Assembly: GCA_016198885.1 (NCBI GenBank)
Contig: JACQHV010000055.1
Coordinates: 1-22,968, forward strand
Length of the DNA: 22,968 nucleotides
Reading direction: 5' to 3'
Source: Gammaproteobacteria bacterium
GTDB taxonomy: Bacteria; Pseudomonadota; Gammaproteobacteria; Eutrophobiales; Eutrophobiaceae
Below, piece by piece: positions 1 through 7,486 of the stretch; the first letter of the stretch is position 1; each line of letters opens with the position of its first letter. The translations under genes and the position numbers were made by a program. The notes under the pieces were generated by a model, which saw nothing but the letters and a program-made list of their open reading frames with translations, was not told the origin of the DNA and made no database searches.

Positions 1-652
1 CATGATCGGTATGCACCATGCCGCCATAACCACCGGGAAATGCGAGCAACGGCATCACACCCGCAGGGAGATCAACCCGGACAAAATGTGCCTTTAAGGC
101 AAACAGATCAGTAGGCTTTAATGACTGTTTGGGAATTTGTGTCGGCAACAATCCCGGTTCCCACGAGCCATGGGCCGCAATAACAATGCGTGCCCGCAAT
201 TCAATATCCTTGATTGCGTTGGGAGCGGAGGCATAACAGATGAATTCTTTATTCTCGCGTACCAACCGGGTTGCTGCATAAGGCTGTTTGACATCCACGC
301 CAGCCTGTCGCGCGCCGTCCAGCAACAGGGTATCCAGATATTCGCGACCAAGTGCACGGCCCCAGCGTTTGCCGGTGTCATAGTTAACGGGCATGGGTGC
401 CACCAGCATATGTTTGCCGGCATATACACCGACGTTGCGCACCGGTGGGCCTGCCATCTCCAGAAACGTTGCTTCAATATCAAGGGCACGCAGCAGTGGT
501 AATGTCGTGGCGGAGATAAACTCGCCGCAGACCTTGCGCCGTGGAAACGTGGATTTCTCCAGCAAGGCAACTGACCACCCGGCACGCGCCAGCAACCACG
601 CCACCGTTGCCCCCGCCGGACCACCGCCGATGATCAGAGCGTTGTACATCAT
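1..652 (-). CDS. FAD-dependent oxidoreductase, 3' end cut by window edge
   Basis: The reverse strand is open from an ATG at 652 to the left edge, giving the first 217 residues of a flavoprotein. Residues 4-16 read NALIIGGGPAGAT, the dinucleotide-binding GxGxxG loop. The segment near residues 36-47 (TFPRRKVCGEFI) is the 'FPRxKvCGE' signature of the geranylgeranyl-reductase/PHBH-like FAD family. The start overlaps the methyltransferase stop as ATGA (652-649), so the two are translationally coupled. Behind a type III polyketide synthase and a methyltransferase, an FAD hydroxylase or reductase acting on the polyketide product is the natural inference, as in srsABC-type phenolic-lipid operons. The substrate cannot be read from sequence. 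The C-terminal half lies outside the window. Confidence 0.88.
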   Translation of the reverse strand, partial: MMYNALIIGGGPAGATVAWLLARAGWSVALLEKSTFPRRKVCGEFISATTLPLLRALDIEATFLEMAGPPVRNVGVYAGKHMLVAPMPVNYDTGKRWGRALGREYLDTLLLDGARQAGVDVKQPYAATRLVRENKEFICYASAPNAIKDIELRARIVIAAHGSWEPGLLPTQIPKQSLKPTDLFALKAHFVRVDLPAGVMPLLAFPGGYGGMVHTDH

Positions 653-1362
653 GGCGCAGTTGCCATCGGAGTATGCCGGGCAATGAAGACGTGACTGAAG
701 AGACCTGCGCTTCGTTCTTGCAGTTGCCAGTTTTCACCTGCCGGCCACAATGACGAAATCTCATGGCCGGAAAATCCGGCGCGGACGCTGACTACGGCGT
801 CGTAACGTGCCACCGGCCCGCAACCGATTAAAGCGAGGAGTTGGCTGCCAATCAGGGCAATCCTGGAACGACATGGTTCGCAGGCCGCAAAAACGTGAGA
901 CTTTTGAGCGATGTTGTGCAAAAGATTGGGTAGCGACGTGTCGCTGAAATGATGCAGAAAAAGATTTGTCACGATGATATCTGCCGGCGGCATGCGTGTG
1001 AGCCAGTCTGTAACCTCCGCCACTATCGCCTCTGCATCCCATCCCAGTAAAGTAAAGGCACTGATTGTCGTATCCGCGACGGCGGGCTGGCGATCGACGA
1101 GATAGAGTTTGACATGCGGCCATTGTGCAGCCCATCTCCGCGCTAACCGCAGCATCAACGTACCGTCGCCTGCCCCCAGTTCAACAATGACCCGCGGTGC
1201 TCGTGGCAGTGACGCCATTTTCATAATCCGTTTCCAGATTATTACGTGACCCATAATGACATTTACACGTTGCAAGTCACGGCGTGCCCGTTGTGCGCAC
1301 GGGTCATCGGCAGGCAATGTGTCGAGTAATTCCGGTTCAAGCTGACGCAGGGCAAGTGTCAC
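649..1362 (-). CDS. Class I SAM-dependent methyltransferase in the polyketide operon
   Basis: This 237-residue protein has the Rossmann SAM-binding motif VIVELGAGDGTLMLRL (near residues 59-74), an acidic strand-2 end (YLVDRQP) and the post-motif segment DIIVTNLFLHHF typical of small-molecule methyltransferases. The start is GTG at 1362. The only upstream in-frame space is about seven codons bounded by a TGA, with no ATG in it. It begins 16 bases after the polyketide synthase stop and overlaps the flavoprotein start by four bases, so the three form one operon. By analogy with SrsB it may O- or C-methylate a phenolic or pyrone product; that is inference from context, not from any substrate motif. 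Confidence 0.85.
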   Translation of the reverse strand: MTLALRQLEPELLDTLPADDPCAQRARRDLQRVNVIMGHVIIWKRIMKMASLPRAPRVIVELGAGDGTLMLRLARRWAAQWPHVKLYLVDRQPAVADTTISAFTLLGWDAEAIVAEVTDWLTRMPPADIIVTNLFLHHFSDTSLPNLLHNIAQKSHVFAACEPCRSRIALIGSQLLALIGCGPVARYDAVVSVRAGFSGHEISSLWPAGENWQLQERSAGLFSHVFIARHTPMATAP

Positions 1363-1378
1363 GGCGTCAGTCCCAAAA

Positions 1379-2608
1379 TCAATTCACCTTCAGGAGGGCG
1401 CCGTAGCAACCAAATCCGGCGCCAAATGCGGACATCCACCACCAGCCCGGTGGTGCCTTGCCGGCAAGTGCCTTTTGTAGTGCGAACAGCACACTCGGGC
1501 TACTCATATTGCCATGCTCGCGTAATACCTGGGCGCTCCAGTGCGTAGCTTCGTCACCAAGATCCAGCCGATCGCGTATCGCTGCCAGTACGTCACGGCC
1601 TCCGGCGTGCCACAACCATGTCCTGATATCCTGCCGCAACAGGGAATGCTGATCGAGTACGCGATCGAGTACCTTTGCAGCGAATTCCGCTGCAAGATAC
1701 GGCACTGGCGGTGTCAGGATGTTGCGCAGCATACCGTCGCAATGTTCGAAGCGCAGCAGGTCACGGCGGGAGGGGTCAGTCTCGGAGGCAAAGTCATGCC
1801 ATTCCACCTGCCGTCCACCGTTGTTCGAGGGTTTGAAACTGACTACCGCTGCCGCTGCACCATCGCCGAACAGACAAGCGCTCACCAAAACACCTGGATC
1901 ATTATCGAGATAGAATGCGGCGCTGCAAATTTCCACACACACTGACAGTATATGTTCGCATCCCTTCGCGGTGAGCAGGGCATGGGCCGTGTGCAGATTG
2001 GGCAGGGCTGCACCGCATCCGTTGCCAACCAGATCCAATGTCACTACCTCCGAGCGCAGCCCGAGCCCTTCAACGAGATAAGTGGACAGGCCCGGACAAA
2101 GATAGCCGGTGCAGGTACTGACGATAACACCGTCAATGTCCCGTGCGTGAACGGAGGCATCGGCCATGGCATGCTGGGCGGCCCGGATAGCAAGCGACGG
2201 CGCGTTACGTTCATAGCGCCGCTGCAGGGCGTCAGGATTGAAATCGTTAACCTCGTCAAGTACATCCAGGGCAAGGTAACGGCTTTCAATACCATTATTG
2301 CCTGAGAGCAGTTTGCGGAGCAGGGCCTGGGCACGGGTATTGAGCCGGGCGTAAACTGCCGTTGTCTTGAGTGTCTCCCAGCACTCAGTCTGTGCGTAAC
2401 GCCTAGATGGAGTCGCGGTGCCCAGGCCGTTGATGACAACGGTGGCGCCCTCTGCAACGTCGTAACGGTGGCGTAATAACTCACCGGGCGTTGTTGCAAG
2501 CAGTGGGTGTGCAGGCCGAATTGCCAGATTATCGGGCCTCTTTTGATCATCTGGTTCCGATTCGAGCCCATCGATCCGTATTAAATTAGCGAGGTTTGGG
2601 GAGGTCAT
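1379..2608 (-). CDS. Type III polyketide synthase (chalcone/stilbene synthase family)
   Basis: This 409-residue homodimer-type ketosynthase condenses acyl-CoA with malonyl-CoA. The catalytic triad is visible: Cys about residue 198 in VGNGCGAALPN, His about 334 in WLWHAGGRD, Asn about 367 in REHGNMSSPS. The C-terminal GFGCYGALL matches the family's closing strand. The N-terminal 50 or so residues before VVINGLGTATP are longer than in plant enzymes. I chose ATG at 2608; an in-frame TTG at 2620 is the alternative. Either start lies inside the 3' end of the regulator gene (23 or 35 bases of overlap), implying coupled translation. With the following methyltransferase and flavoprotein this resembles alkylresorcinol/alkylpyrone operons, so a long-chain acyl starter is plausible but unproven. 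Confidence 0.93.
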   Translation of the reverse strand: MTSPNLANLIRIDGLESEPDDQKRPDNLAIRPAHPLLATTPGELLRHRYDVAEGATVVINGLGTATPSRRYAQTECWETLKTTAVYARLNTRAQALLRKLLSGNNGIESRYLALDVLDEVNDFNPDALQRRYERNAPSLAIRAAQHAMADASVHARDIDGVIVSTCTGYLCPGLSTYLVEGLGLRSEVVTLDLVGNGCGAALPNLHTAHALLTAKGCEHILSVCVEICSAAFYLDNDPGVLVSACLFGDGAAAAVVSFKPSNNGGRQVEWHDFASETDPSRRDLLRFEHCDGMLRNILTPPVPYLAAEFAAKVLDRVLDQHSLLRQDIRTWLWHAGGRDVLAAIRDRLDLGDEATHWSAQVLREHGNMSSPSVLFALQKALAGKAPPGWWWMSAFGAGFGCYGALLKVN

Positions 2609-3191
2609 CTTCCGATCCAATGATAAAGATTTTGGGTTGCCCCAGTATGCGCGTCAGGAACACATTGTCCTTTTTCAACTTCCGGCGAAATTCATTATTA
2701 TTGTAAAGGGCCGGATTTATTTTTCGTTTAACAAAATTTTCCGCCTTTTCCAGAGCGGGAAATATATCAGGATGAGACAGCTCATCACTGATAATCATCA
2801 CGTCAATGTCACTATCCGCGACATTCATTTCCTTTGCGGCAGCCCCATAGATAAATGCAGCATGGATCCGTTCCAAAAATGGCGTCAGTACATCGCTCAG
2901 CACATCCGCTATTCCGAAAGTCTTGGTGACGATGCCGCGTAATTCTTCAAAAATGGGTGATTCGCGATTGGCCTGATAGTGTTTCTGATTGCCGATCCGC
3001 CTGACCGTAACAAGACCCGCCGTAGCTGATTTCTCCAACTCCCGCTGGACGGCGCCGATTCCGGTGCCGGCAGAGCGCACGATCTCGTTGGCGTAATAAC
3101 TCCGATCAGGGTTTCCGTACAACAGGGCGAGTACTTGGCGCTTGGTTTTGGAGAAGAGTACCTTGAAAATGCACGGTTTTTTCGTTCCCAT
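2586..3191 (-). CDS. Winged-helix regulator fused to a nucleotidyltransferase domain
   Basis: This 201-residue protein has two parts. Residues about 8-85 form an ArsR/MarR-like winged helix (KRQVLALLYGNPDRSYYANE, then GAVQRELEKSATAGLV). The rest is a MNT-type Pol-beta nucleotidyltransferase fold with DSDIDVMII as the metal-binding strand. The canonical G-S motif before it is altered: the sequence reads YGAAAKE where the family usually has YGSxA(K/R)G. The Asp pair is kept, but catalysis may be weakened. The start is ATG at 3191, which fits the family N-terminus (MGTKKP); an upstream TTG at 3227 would add 12 residues. Its 3' end overlaps the polyketide synthase, making it the likely local regulator of that operon. 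What it senses is unknown. Confidence 0.8.
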   Translation of the reverse strand: MGTKKPCIFKVLFSKTKRQVLALLYGNPDRSYYANEIVRSAGTGIGAVQRELEKSATAGLVTVRRIGNQKHYQANRESPIFEELRGIVTKTFGIADVLSDVLTPFLERIHAAFIYGAAAKEMNVADSDIDVMIISDELSHPDIFPALEKAENFVKRKINPALYNNNEFRRKLKKDNVFLTRILGQPKIFIIGSEDDLPKPR

Positions 3192-3194
3192 TTG

Positions 3195-3210
3195 AGGAAT
3201 GATAATTCCT
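3195..3210. promoter_or_regulatory. Operator-like dyad before the winged-helix regulator
   Basis: The 16-base sequence AGGAATGATAATTCCT has perfect 6-base arms around a 4-base centre and lies just upstream of the ATG at 3191. A dyad in the leader of a winged-helix gene suggests autoregulation. This is inference; no second copy was found near the polyketide synthase start. Confidence 0.35.
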
Positions 3211-3237
3211 ATTTCAGGTAAATGCAAAAGCAGCTAT

Positions 3238-3265
3238 ACCATATACATCCGGTGAGGTCTGTCAT
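3238..3265 (-). promoter_or_regulatory. Candidate promoter of the regulator-polyketide operon
   Basis: Read on the minus strand, ATGACA (3265-3260, five of six to TTGACA) and TATGGT (3243-3238, four of six to TATAAT) are separated by 16 bases. Transcription would start near 3231, before both possible regulator starts, with the AGGAAT dyad in the leader. The rest of the 3211-3394 gap holds one more short dyad, TTCCCTGCCGGGAA at 3303-3316, of unknown role, and no gene. Confidence 0.3.
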
Positions 3266-3394
3266 TTACCACAATTTGACGCGAGAGATGGCCTACAGTT
3301 ATTTCCCTGCCGGGAATCCTGCTGGAGATTTTCTGAAAAGTATCCTTAAATTAATTCCACTCTTTCTGTTATTTTTTCAGACGTAAACAATCTT

Positions 3395-4612
3395 TCAGTT
3401 TTTTGAACCAAAGCGCTGAAGTGAGGGTGCTATATTGTCTTCAGTTACTAAAAAGAGTTGCAATAAATCATTTAAAAAACGTCTGCCAAATTCAGTGGGT
3501 CTGAGTGTTTCAATATTCCATTCAATAAAATCTCTTTCTTCTGCCTCAGTTAACAGGTCCTGCGCCACACTTAGCGGCAATCCTGTCCTCTCATTAAATA
3601 AGGAAGGATGGATACCTTCGGTCAAACGTAAGGCATTCATCATGAATTCCAGGACAATATCTTCGCGTATAAGACGTCTTGTCTCTGCAATAACACTTTC
3701 CGTACCTGCCTTTTGTAAATAGCTCTCCGGGATGCGATTTCGTGCGTAACGTGTGATGGTGTTCTTTGTTGCATCTGTGATCTTGCCATGTGCTCCCGCA
3801 CCTATACCAAGGTAATCCCCGAACCGCCAGTAGTTGAGATTATGGATGCATTGATATCCGTCTGTTGCCCAGGCTGATACTTCATATTGCCTGAATCCAT
3901 ATTCAGCCAATAACTGTTGTCCTTGCAGTTGCATTTCCCAGAGATTATCGTCATCAGGCAGTTTTGGCGGTCTTGAGTAAAAAACCGTATTGGGTTCAAT
4001 GGTGAGCTGATACCAGCTGATATGGTTTGGTCCATGGTCAATGGTTAGTTGTAAATCGCTGAGTGCTTCGTCAATCTTTTGGTTTGGCAAACCAAACATG
4101 ATGTCGATGTTGATATTTTCAAAACCGGCGGCTTGCGCCATCTTGATCGCAGCTTTTGCCTCATCACTGTCATGAATCCTGCCAAGACATTTCAGTTTTT
4201 CATCATTGAAACTTTGTACACCAAGGGACAGACGATTAATGCCCAGTTTGCGATAGTCCCTGAATTTTTCCGCTTCGGCAGTGCCCGGATTTGCCTCCAG
4301 CGTGATCTCAATCTCCGGATGAAAATTCAGGCGCGCGTGTAACGCAGACAATAATTTTTCCAGTACCTCTGCTGAAAATAAACTCGGTGTACCGCCGCCA
4401 ATAAAGATACTGATGATCCTGCGTCCCCAGATGCGCGGCAGTTCAAATTCAAGGTCACGTATCAGGGCATCGACATATTCCCGTTCGCGAATGGTATTTC
4501 GGCCCACTTCATGTGAATTGAAATCACAATAGGGGCATTTTTTTACGCACCAGGGGAGGTGAATATAGAGTGAGAGAGGTACATTTTCATGAAACATTAA
4601 TACGGGTGTCAT
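3395..4612 (-). CDS. hemW: HemW, heme chaperone of the radical SAM family
   Basis: This 405-residue protein has the N-terminal YIHLPWCVKKCPYC, giving the CxxxCxxC radical-SAM cluster ligands at residues 22, 26 and 29. FIGGGTPS and GVQSF follow, and then the HemW-specific HNLNYWRFGDYLGIGAGAHG. HemW resembles coproporphyrinogen dehydrogenase HemN but binds heme and passes it to respiratory enzymes. It lies in the same direction as rdgB and rph, its usual neighbours, but a divergent three-gene cassette now separates them. The start is ATG at 4612; a second in-frame ATG at 4597 is possible. A minus-strand TATACT at 4629-4624 is a candidate -10, with no good -35. Confidence 0.95.
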   Translation of the reverse strand: MTPVLMFHENVPLSLYIHLPWCVKKCPYCDFNSHEVGRNTIREREYVDALIRDLEFELPRIWGRRIISIFIGGGTPSLFSAEVLEKLLSALHARLNFHPEIEITLEANPGTAEAEKFRDYRKLGINRLSLGVQSFNDEKLKCLGRIHDSDEAKAAIKMAQAAGFENINIDIMFGLPNQKIDEALSDLQLTIDHGPNHISWYQLTIEPNTVFYSRPPKLPDDDNLWEMQLQGQQLLAEYGFRQYEVSAWATDGYQCIHNLNYWRFGDYLGIGAGAHGKITDATKNTITRYARNRIPESYLQKAGTESVIAETRRLIREDIVLEFMMNALRLTEGIHPSLFNERTGLPLSVAQDLLTEAEERDFIEWNIETLRPTEFGRRFLNDLLQLFLVTEDNIAPSLQRFGSKN

Positions 4613-4683
4613 CTTGCTGCGAGAGTATATAGTTCCCCTAAAGTAATGGAATATCGAAAATATGCAGTCTTGTCATTTCTCTC

Positions 4684-4703
4684 TTGTCTCAGGGATGAGA
4701 CAA
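4684..4703. promoter_or_regulatory. Perfect 20-base palindrome between hemW and the TetR gene
   Basis: The sequence TTGTCTCAGGGATGAGACAA pairs perfectly over 8 bases around a GGGA centre. No T-run follows on either strand, so it is not an intrinsic terminator. A TATAAT at 4715-4720 lies 11 bases to the right on the plus strand. It could be a protein-binding dyad controlling hemW or the TetR gene. Confidence 0.45.
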
Positions 4704-4751
4704 TAGAGAACTGTTATAATTCAAACACTTATCAAGTTTTCAGGCACCTAG

Positions 4752-4791
4752 TTGACATACGGTATTTTTACATACATACTGGTTGGTATGT
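4752..4791 (+). promoter_or_regulatory. Promoter with embedded TetR-type operator
   Basis: A consensus -35 TTGACA (4752-4757) is followed after 17 bases by CATACT (4775-4780), four of six to TATAAT. Inverted arms ACATAC (4770-4775) and GTATGT (4786-4791) span the -10 and the expected start point. A second overlapping half-site, CATAC at 4775-4779, pairs with GTATG at 4786-4790. This is the classic arrangement for a TetR repressor blocking its own promoter, and the gene starts at 4808. Confidence 0.65.
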
Positions 4792-4807
4792 TAACGAGTA
4801 AGCCATT

Positions 4808-5422
4808 ATGGTAACCCGAAACCCGGATCAGACACGGCTGGCGCTGCTGGAAGCGGCCTTTCAAGAGATCAATCAGCATGGTTTTCAGGCAGCCAGCCTG
4901 AATAACATTCTGGATGAAACTCATGTTACCAAGGGTGCGCTTTACCACCATTTTCCTTCCAAACTGGATATGGGGTATGCGGTGGTGGAAGAGATCATCC
5001 GGCCAAACATGGTTGAAAAATGGGTTAAACCATTACAGGGTTGCGAGAACATCATCGATACTCTGCTGGCACTGATCGATCAGAGCATAGGTCATCATAA
5101 TTGCGCAACGATTTGCCTGGGTTGCCCGATCAATAACCTTGCCCAGGAAATGTCACCGATTGATGAAGGTTTTCGTGAGCGTATCAATTCGATTTTTGAT
5201 CAGTGGCGGAATGCGATTACGGAGGGTCTGAGGGAAGGTCAGAAAAAAGGCATCGTGAAACCCAGCTTGTCAGCTGATGCCACGGCTTATTTCATCGTTG
5301 CCGCGATCGAAGGCGCCAGCAGCCTGGCCAAGAATGCCAAGAGTGTGGATGTATTACGCACGTCCCTGCAGGGACTTAAACAGCATATCGAGAGTTTGCG
5401 TGATACAACCGGGAAACATTGA
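4808..5422 (+). CDS. TetR-family transcriptional repressor
   Basis: This 204-residue protein has a TetR N-terminal helix-turn-helix at about residues 8-55 (FQAASLNNILDETHVTKGAL, then YHHFPSKLDMGYAVV). The ligand domain contains CLGCPINNLAQEMSP, a signature of the LmrA/YxaF/AcuR-like group of TetR proteins, which often respond to small electrophilic or aromatic compounds. It leads a plus-strand cassette with an SDR oxidoreductase and a nitroreductase. An inverted repeat overlaps its promoter, consistent with autorepression relieved by a ligand. The ribosome-binding site is weak. The ligand is unknown; the two downstream enzymes suggest a reactive carbonyl, quinone or nitro compound. Confidence 0.92.
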   Translation: MVTRNPDQTRLALLEAAFQEINQHGFQAASLNNILDETHVTKGALYHHFPSKLDMGYAVVEEIIRPNMVEKWVKPLQGCENIIDTLLALIDQSIGHHNCATICLGCPINNLAQEMSPIDEGFRERINSIFDQWRNAITEGLREGQKKGIVKPSLSADATAYFIVAAIEGASSLAKNAKSVDVLRTSLQGLKQHIESLRDTTGKH

Positions 5423-5456
5423 ATTTTTTTCATTTTAGATAATCAGGAGAGAACAC

Positions 5457-6194
5457 ATGAATAAAAAAGTAGCATTAGTCACAGGGGGCAGCACCGGAAT
5501 TGGTGCCGCTATTACAAAACAACTTGCCATTGATGGTTTTCATGTTGTCATCACCGGGCGCACGGAAAAAACCCTGAAACAATCGGCAACACAACATAAA
5601 AATATCAGTTATATCGTGGCCGACGTCTCCAAACCTACCGATGTCCAGAAGGCCATAAAGAACGTGAAGGATACACATGGACGTCTGGATATACTGATCA
5701 ATAATGCCGGGATCGCGCCATCGTTACCCTTCGAGCAGGTGACACTTGAACATTTCGATACGATTTACAATACCAATGTGCGTGGCCTGGTAGATATTAC
5801 TGTCAATGCCATCCCGTTGTTAAAAGCGAGCAAGGGAAATATCGTTAATATCTCTTCCGTGGCCGGCGACAAGCCGTTGCCGGGTATTTCTATTTATTCC
5901 TCCACCAAGGGTGCTATCAATACATTAACCAAGGTTCTCGCCAAAGAGCTGGCACCGTACGGTATTCGCGTCAATGCGGTCAGTCCGGGACCCATCGAAA
6001 CTCCAATATTCGACAAGATGGGCATGACCAAGGAAGAGATAGACCACATGGCCAATGCCATCAGCCAGACTGTCCCATTGAAACGCTTCGGCAGTGCGGA
6101 GGAAGTAGCGGGTGTGGTCAGTTATCTGGCTTCGGACAAGGCGAGTTATGTGACAGGGTCACAGTACTACGTTGATGGTGGTTACGGCGCCTGA
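5457..6194 (+). CDS. Short-chain dehydrogenase/reductase (FabG-like)
   Basis: This 245-residue classical SDR has the cofactor loop TGGSTGIG at residues 9-16, the structural NNAG at 82-85, and the Ser134-Tyr147-Lys151 catalytic set (NISSVAG, then YSSTK). The C-terminus YVTGSQYYVDGGYGA is typical. The ribosome-binding site AGGAGA lies before the ATG, and the gene follows the TetR gene by 34 bases, so the two are probably cotranscribed. Placement under a TetR repressor and next to a nitroreductase suggests detoxification or redox conversion of a small carbonyl compound rather than a fatty-acid synthesis role. That inference is from context; the family itself covers many substrates. Confidence 0.93.
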   Translation: MNKKVALVTGGSTGIGAAITKQLAIDGFHVVITGRTEKTLKQSATQHKNISYIVADVSKPTDVQKAIKNVKDTHGRLDILINNAGIAPSLPFEQVTLEHFDTIYNTNVRGLVDITVNAIPLLKASKGNIVNISSVAGDKPLPGISIYSSTKGAINTLTKVLAKELAPYGIRVNAVSPGPIETPIFDKMGMTKEEIDHMANAISQTVPLKRFGSAEEVAGVVSYLASDKASYVTGSQYYVDGGYGA

Positions 6195-6245
6195 CATGAA
6201 CAGTTTTTTGCTATCGTAATAACAACGTATTTTGAGGCAATCATT

Positions 6246-6848
6246 ATGGATACATTTGAAGCAATAAAAAACCGGCGGGCAGTGAAACATTTTGATCCGG
6301 ACCATGCGATGAGCGATATGGAGATTGAGAAATTATTGAACTCAGTGACACTCGCACCGACGGCGTTCAACCTGCAGAACTGGCGCTTTGTCGTCGTTAA
6401 GGATCGGGCACTCAGGAGAAAAATCAGGCAGGCTGCATGGGGCCAGGCCCAAGTCACGGATGCCTCATTGCTGGTTATCCTCTGCGCCGATCTCAAGGCA
6501 TGGGAAAAATCGCCACAGAGATACTGGCAGTATGCACCACAGGAAGTGCAGGATTTCATTTTACCCGCGATCAAGGATTACTACGCAGGCAAGGATCAGG
6601 TACAGAGAGACGAGGCCATGCGTTCCTGTGGCATTGCGGCGCAGACATTAATGCTGACGGCAAAAGCCATGGGGTATGACTCCTGCCCCATGGATGGTTT
6701 TGATTTCGAGCAGGTGGCCAGCTTAATCAACCTGCCGGAAGATCATGTGATTGCCATGTTTGTTGTGGTTGGCAAGGCAGTGCAGGAGGCGCGTCCACGT
6801 CCGGGACAATTGCCGCTGAATAAGGTGGTGATTGAGAATTGTTTCTGA
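6246..6848 (+). CDS. Nitroreductase-family FMN oxidoreductase
   Basis: This 200-residue protein has the FMN-binding start AIKNRRAVKHFDP (residues 6-18), the APTAFNLQNWRFVVV segment (near 37-51), and the late GYDSCPMDGFD and VVVGKA segments that close the flavin site. Such homodimeric enzymes reduce nitro groups, quinones or enones with NAD(P)H. GAGGC before the ATG is a fair ribosome-binding site. It sits 51 bases behind the SDR and ends 19 bases before the converging rdgB stop, so it closes the TetR cassette. Substrate unknown. Confidence 0.92.
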   Translation: MDTFEAIKNRRAVKHFDPDHAMSDMEIEKLLNSVTLAPTAFNLQNWRFVVVKDRALRRKIRQAAWGQAQVTDASLLVILCADLKAWEKSPQRYWQYAPQEVQDFILPAIKDYYAGKDQVQRDEAMRSCGIAAQTLMLTAKAMGYDSCPMDGFDFEQVASLINLPEDHVIAMFVVVGKAVQEARPRPGQLPLNKVVIENCF

Positions 6849-6867
6849 TGTTAATTGTTACAAATTA

Positions 6868-7485
6868 TTATTTAGCACAAGTATAAGCTGTATTTAATTG
6901 CGCGATTAATTTTTTCAGCGCTTGCGCACGGTGACTGATTTGGTTTTTTATCTCCGGAGGTAATTCAGCCGATGTACAATTGTAGCCGGGAACAAAAAAC
7001 ATGGGATCATAACCAAAACCGTTTTTGCCTTTGGGCTCAGTTACCGCAATCCCTTCCCATATTCCCTCTGCAATGATGGGTGACGGATCAGTAGGATGAC
7101 GCAGGTAAACCATTAAACAGATGAAACGGGTGATGCGTTTATCTTCCGGAATTTGTCTGACTACCTCTACGAGTTTGATGAGATTGGCCTCATCACTTGC
7201 GCCTTCCCCGGCATAACGCGAAGAATAAATACCAGGCTCACCGTTCAGGGCATCGACCTCAATCCCTGAATCATCACCAATTGCCGGTAAACCGGTATGC
7301 CTTGCGGCATTGCGTGCCTTCAGGATGGCATTTTCAACAAACGTCGCACCGGTTTCCTGAATTCCCGGTACCTTGAATTCTGACTGTGAGAGTAATTCAA
7401 GGTGAAGTCCAACAAGCATCTCACTGATCTCGCGCAGCTTGCCGGGGTTATTGCTGGCCAGTACGACCCGCTTTATCTTTCCCAA
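6868..7485 (-). CDS. rdgB: RdgB, dITP/XTP pyrophosphatase (HAM1 family)
   Basis: This 205-residue house-cleaning enzyme hydrolyses non-canonical purine nucleoside triphosphates (dITP, XTP). Signatures include VVLASNNPGKLREI at the N-terminus, AIGDDSGIEVDALNG, GFGYDPMF and the C-terminal SHRAQALKKL. I place the start at TTG 7485. GGAGGAG at the end of rph ends five bases before it, and the protein then begins like its homologues. A longer frame from 7518 would add 11 residues lying inside rph and has no homologous counterpart. The gene abuts the rph stop (7487), so the two form one operon. Confidence 0.93.
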   Translation of the reverse strand: MGKIKRVVLASNNPGKLREISEMLVGLHLELLSQSEFKVPGIQETGATFVENAILKARNAARHTGLPAIGDDSGIEVDALNGEPGIYSSRYAGEGASDEANLIKLVEVVRQIPEDKRITRFICLMVYLRHPTDPSPIIAEGIWEGIAVTEPKGKNGFGYDPMFFVPGYNCTSAELPPEIKNQISHRAQALKKLIAQLNTAYTCAK

Positions 7486-7486
7486 A

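Noticed and set aside
118..764. Several open frames on both strands at the left end (118-624 minus, 480-764 minus, 137-502 plus).
   Set aside because: They are shadows of the FAD oxidoreductase, which stays open to the window edge and has the clear GxGxxG and FPRxKvCGE motifs.
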